Below, piece after piece: positions 63,541 through 64,000 of a stretch of DNA of 64,000 bases. The stretch is from Mermis nigrescens (taxonomy: Eukaryota; Nematoda; Enoplea; Mermithida; Mermithidae). The notes under the pieces are model-generated. The model was not told the DNA's origin. It ran no database searches and was given only the letters and a program-made list of their open reading frames with translations. The DNA lies in the NCBI GenBank assembly GCA_036768485.1, contig JAVLUZ010000145.1, positions 16,268,304 through 16,332,303 of the forward strand. Reading direction: 5' to 3'. The position numbers were made by a program, and so were the translations under genes. Within the stretch, counting starts at the first letter, position 1; each line of letters starts with the position of its first letter.

Positions 63541-64000
63541 ACATAAGCTACGACTGTATTTAAAACAGGATCGTGCACTGTTTTACGTTTAAGCACAGGC
63601 TGTGTTAAAGGTAAATCGTTCATTTGCATTGCGTGTATCTGACATAATCTTAGCGTCACTAAGTTCAAATTCAGATGCGCTTGTATCAGATAAAGGTAAA
63701 CGTGACAGTGCGTCTGCAGCTACGTTTTCTTTGCCTGGCTTATATTCGATTGTATAATCGTAAGCACTCAGTGTAATTGCCCAGTGTGTTAAACGCAAAG
63801 CAGCCATTTTTGGAATTTCTTTATTTTCTCCAAAAATGCGTTCTAATGGTTTGTAATCCGTTTTCAATTTAAAATTTTGTCTGTATAGGTACTGATTGAA
63901 TTTATTTACCCTAAACATGATCAATAATGCCTCTCTGTCGATCGGCGCGTATCATTTTTCTGTCTGAGACAATGAGCGCAAAGCGGCAGCTATTGGCCTA
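63541..64000 (-). pseudogene. gypsy RNase H domain and linker
   Basis: Minus strand from the window edge. It contains KTDYKPLERIF and, after about 25 residues, YDYTIEYKPGKENVAADALS, the diagnostic end of gypsy RNase H (TDHKPL...Y.PGKxNxxADALSR), then a linker with KRKTVHDPVLNTVVAYV. The upstream part leaves the window; whether the frame is intact there cannot be seen. Confidence 0.9.

Larger units (their letters stand above)
61620..64000 (-). mobile_element. Ty3/gypsy LTR retrotransposon, 3' part, decayed
   Basis: Minus strand: RNase H (63.6-63.9 kb), linker, an inserted block, integrase (61.65-62.6 kb). Just past the integrase end, the minus strand reads GCGGAGGGGGATA, a good polypurine tract, followed by TGTGATGTAACTAGG, a plausible start of the 3' LTR at 61619 running to lower coordinates. 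The other LTR border was not found. Reverse transcriptase, gag and the 5' LTR would lie beyond 64000. Confidence 0.82.

Overview
This is a eukaryotic, almost certainly invertebrate animal, genomic window. It is AT-rich, has spliceosomal GT-AG introns and is crowded with transposable elements. Nothing in it looks prokaryotic. Many acceptors end in short TTTCAG or TTTTAG, which would suit a nematode-like animal, but I cannot name the species from this sequence.

The one cellular gene I can support is on the + strand and runs from before base 1 to about 53,080. It encodes an SLC4-family bicarbonate transporter of the Na+-coupled (NBC/NDCBE) branch. I traced 17 exons (1426-52743) by protein similarity, splice sites and intron phase. 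The phases close exactly: from the first complete codon the joined exons give 934 residues for the short C-terminus and 1057 for the long one. The front half of the N-terminal cytoplasmic domain lies upstream of the window. The exons give the end of the cytoplasmic domain (1426-17572), the membrane domain with its glycosylatable third extracellular loop (20956-49874) and the cytoplasmic tail (49734-52743). Exons total about 3.2 kb of the 51 kb span.

The introns are a transposon museum. At least seven families of short, transposase-less elements (here MA to MG) recur 2 to 7 times each. At least one copy of MA, MB, MC, MD and MG has an exact 8-bp target duplication, and ME matches at 7 of 8; this fits hAT-type transposition, and a hAT transposase tail is present at 11.0 and 13.1-13.3 kb. 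Other content: two Tc1-like foldback elements (8.2 and 20.4 kb), another TA-flanked foldback (21.9 kb), a tRNA-headed SINE nested in another element (7.4 kb), a PIF/Harbinger-like element carrying only a Myb/SANT-like gene (11.95-12.88 kb), and a decayed mariner (39.2-40.4 kb). At 10.2-14.0 kb these form a four-level nest: tandem array, hAT, MC element, Harbinger. Satellites and minisatellites occupy 17.9-19.0, 19.5-19.9, 33.2-33.7 and 49.1-49.7 kb.

Downstream of the gene (53.1-61.6 kb) I found only repeats and unassigned sequence. The right end (61.6-64.0 kb) is the 3' part of a decayed Ty3/gypsy LTR retrotransposon on the minus strand, itself interrupted by a roughly 0.9-kb insertion.

The most interesting leads are an alternative transporter C-terminus in which the stop codon of the short form overlaps a candidate splice donor, a cluster of seven TGACGTCA palindromes at the 3' end of the gene, and the parallel hAT-type short-element families with readable target duplications.
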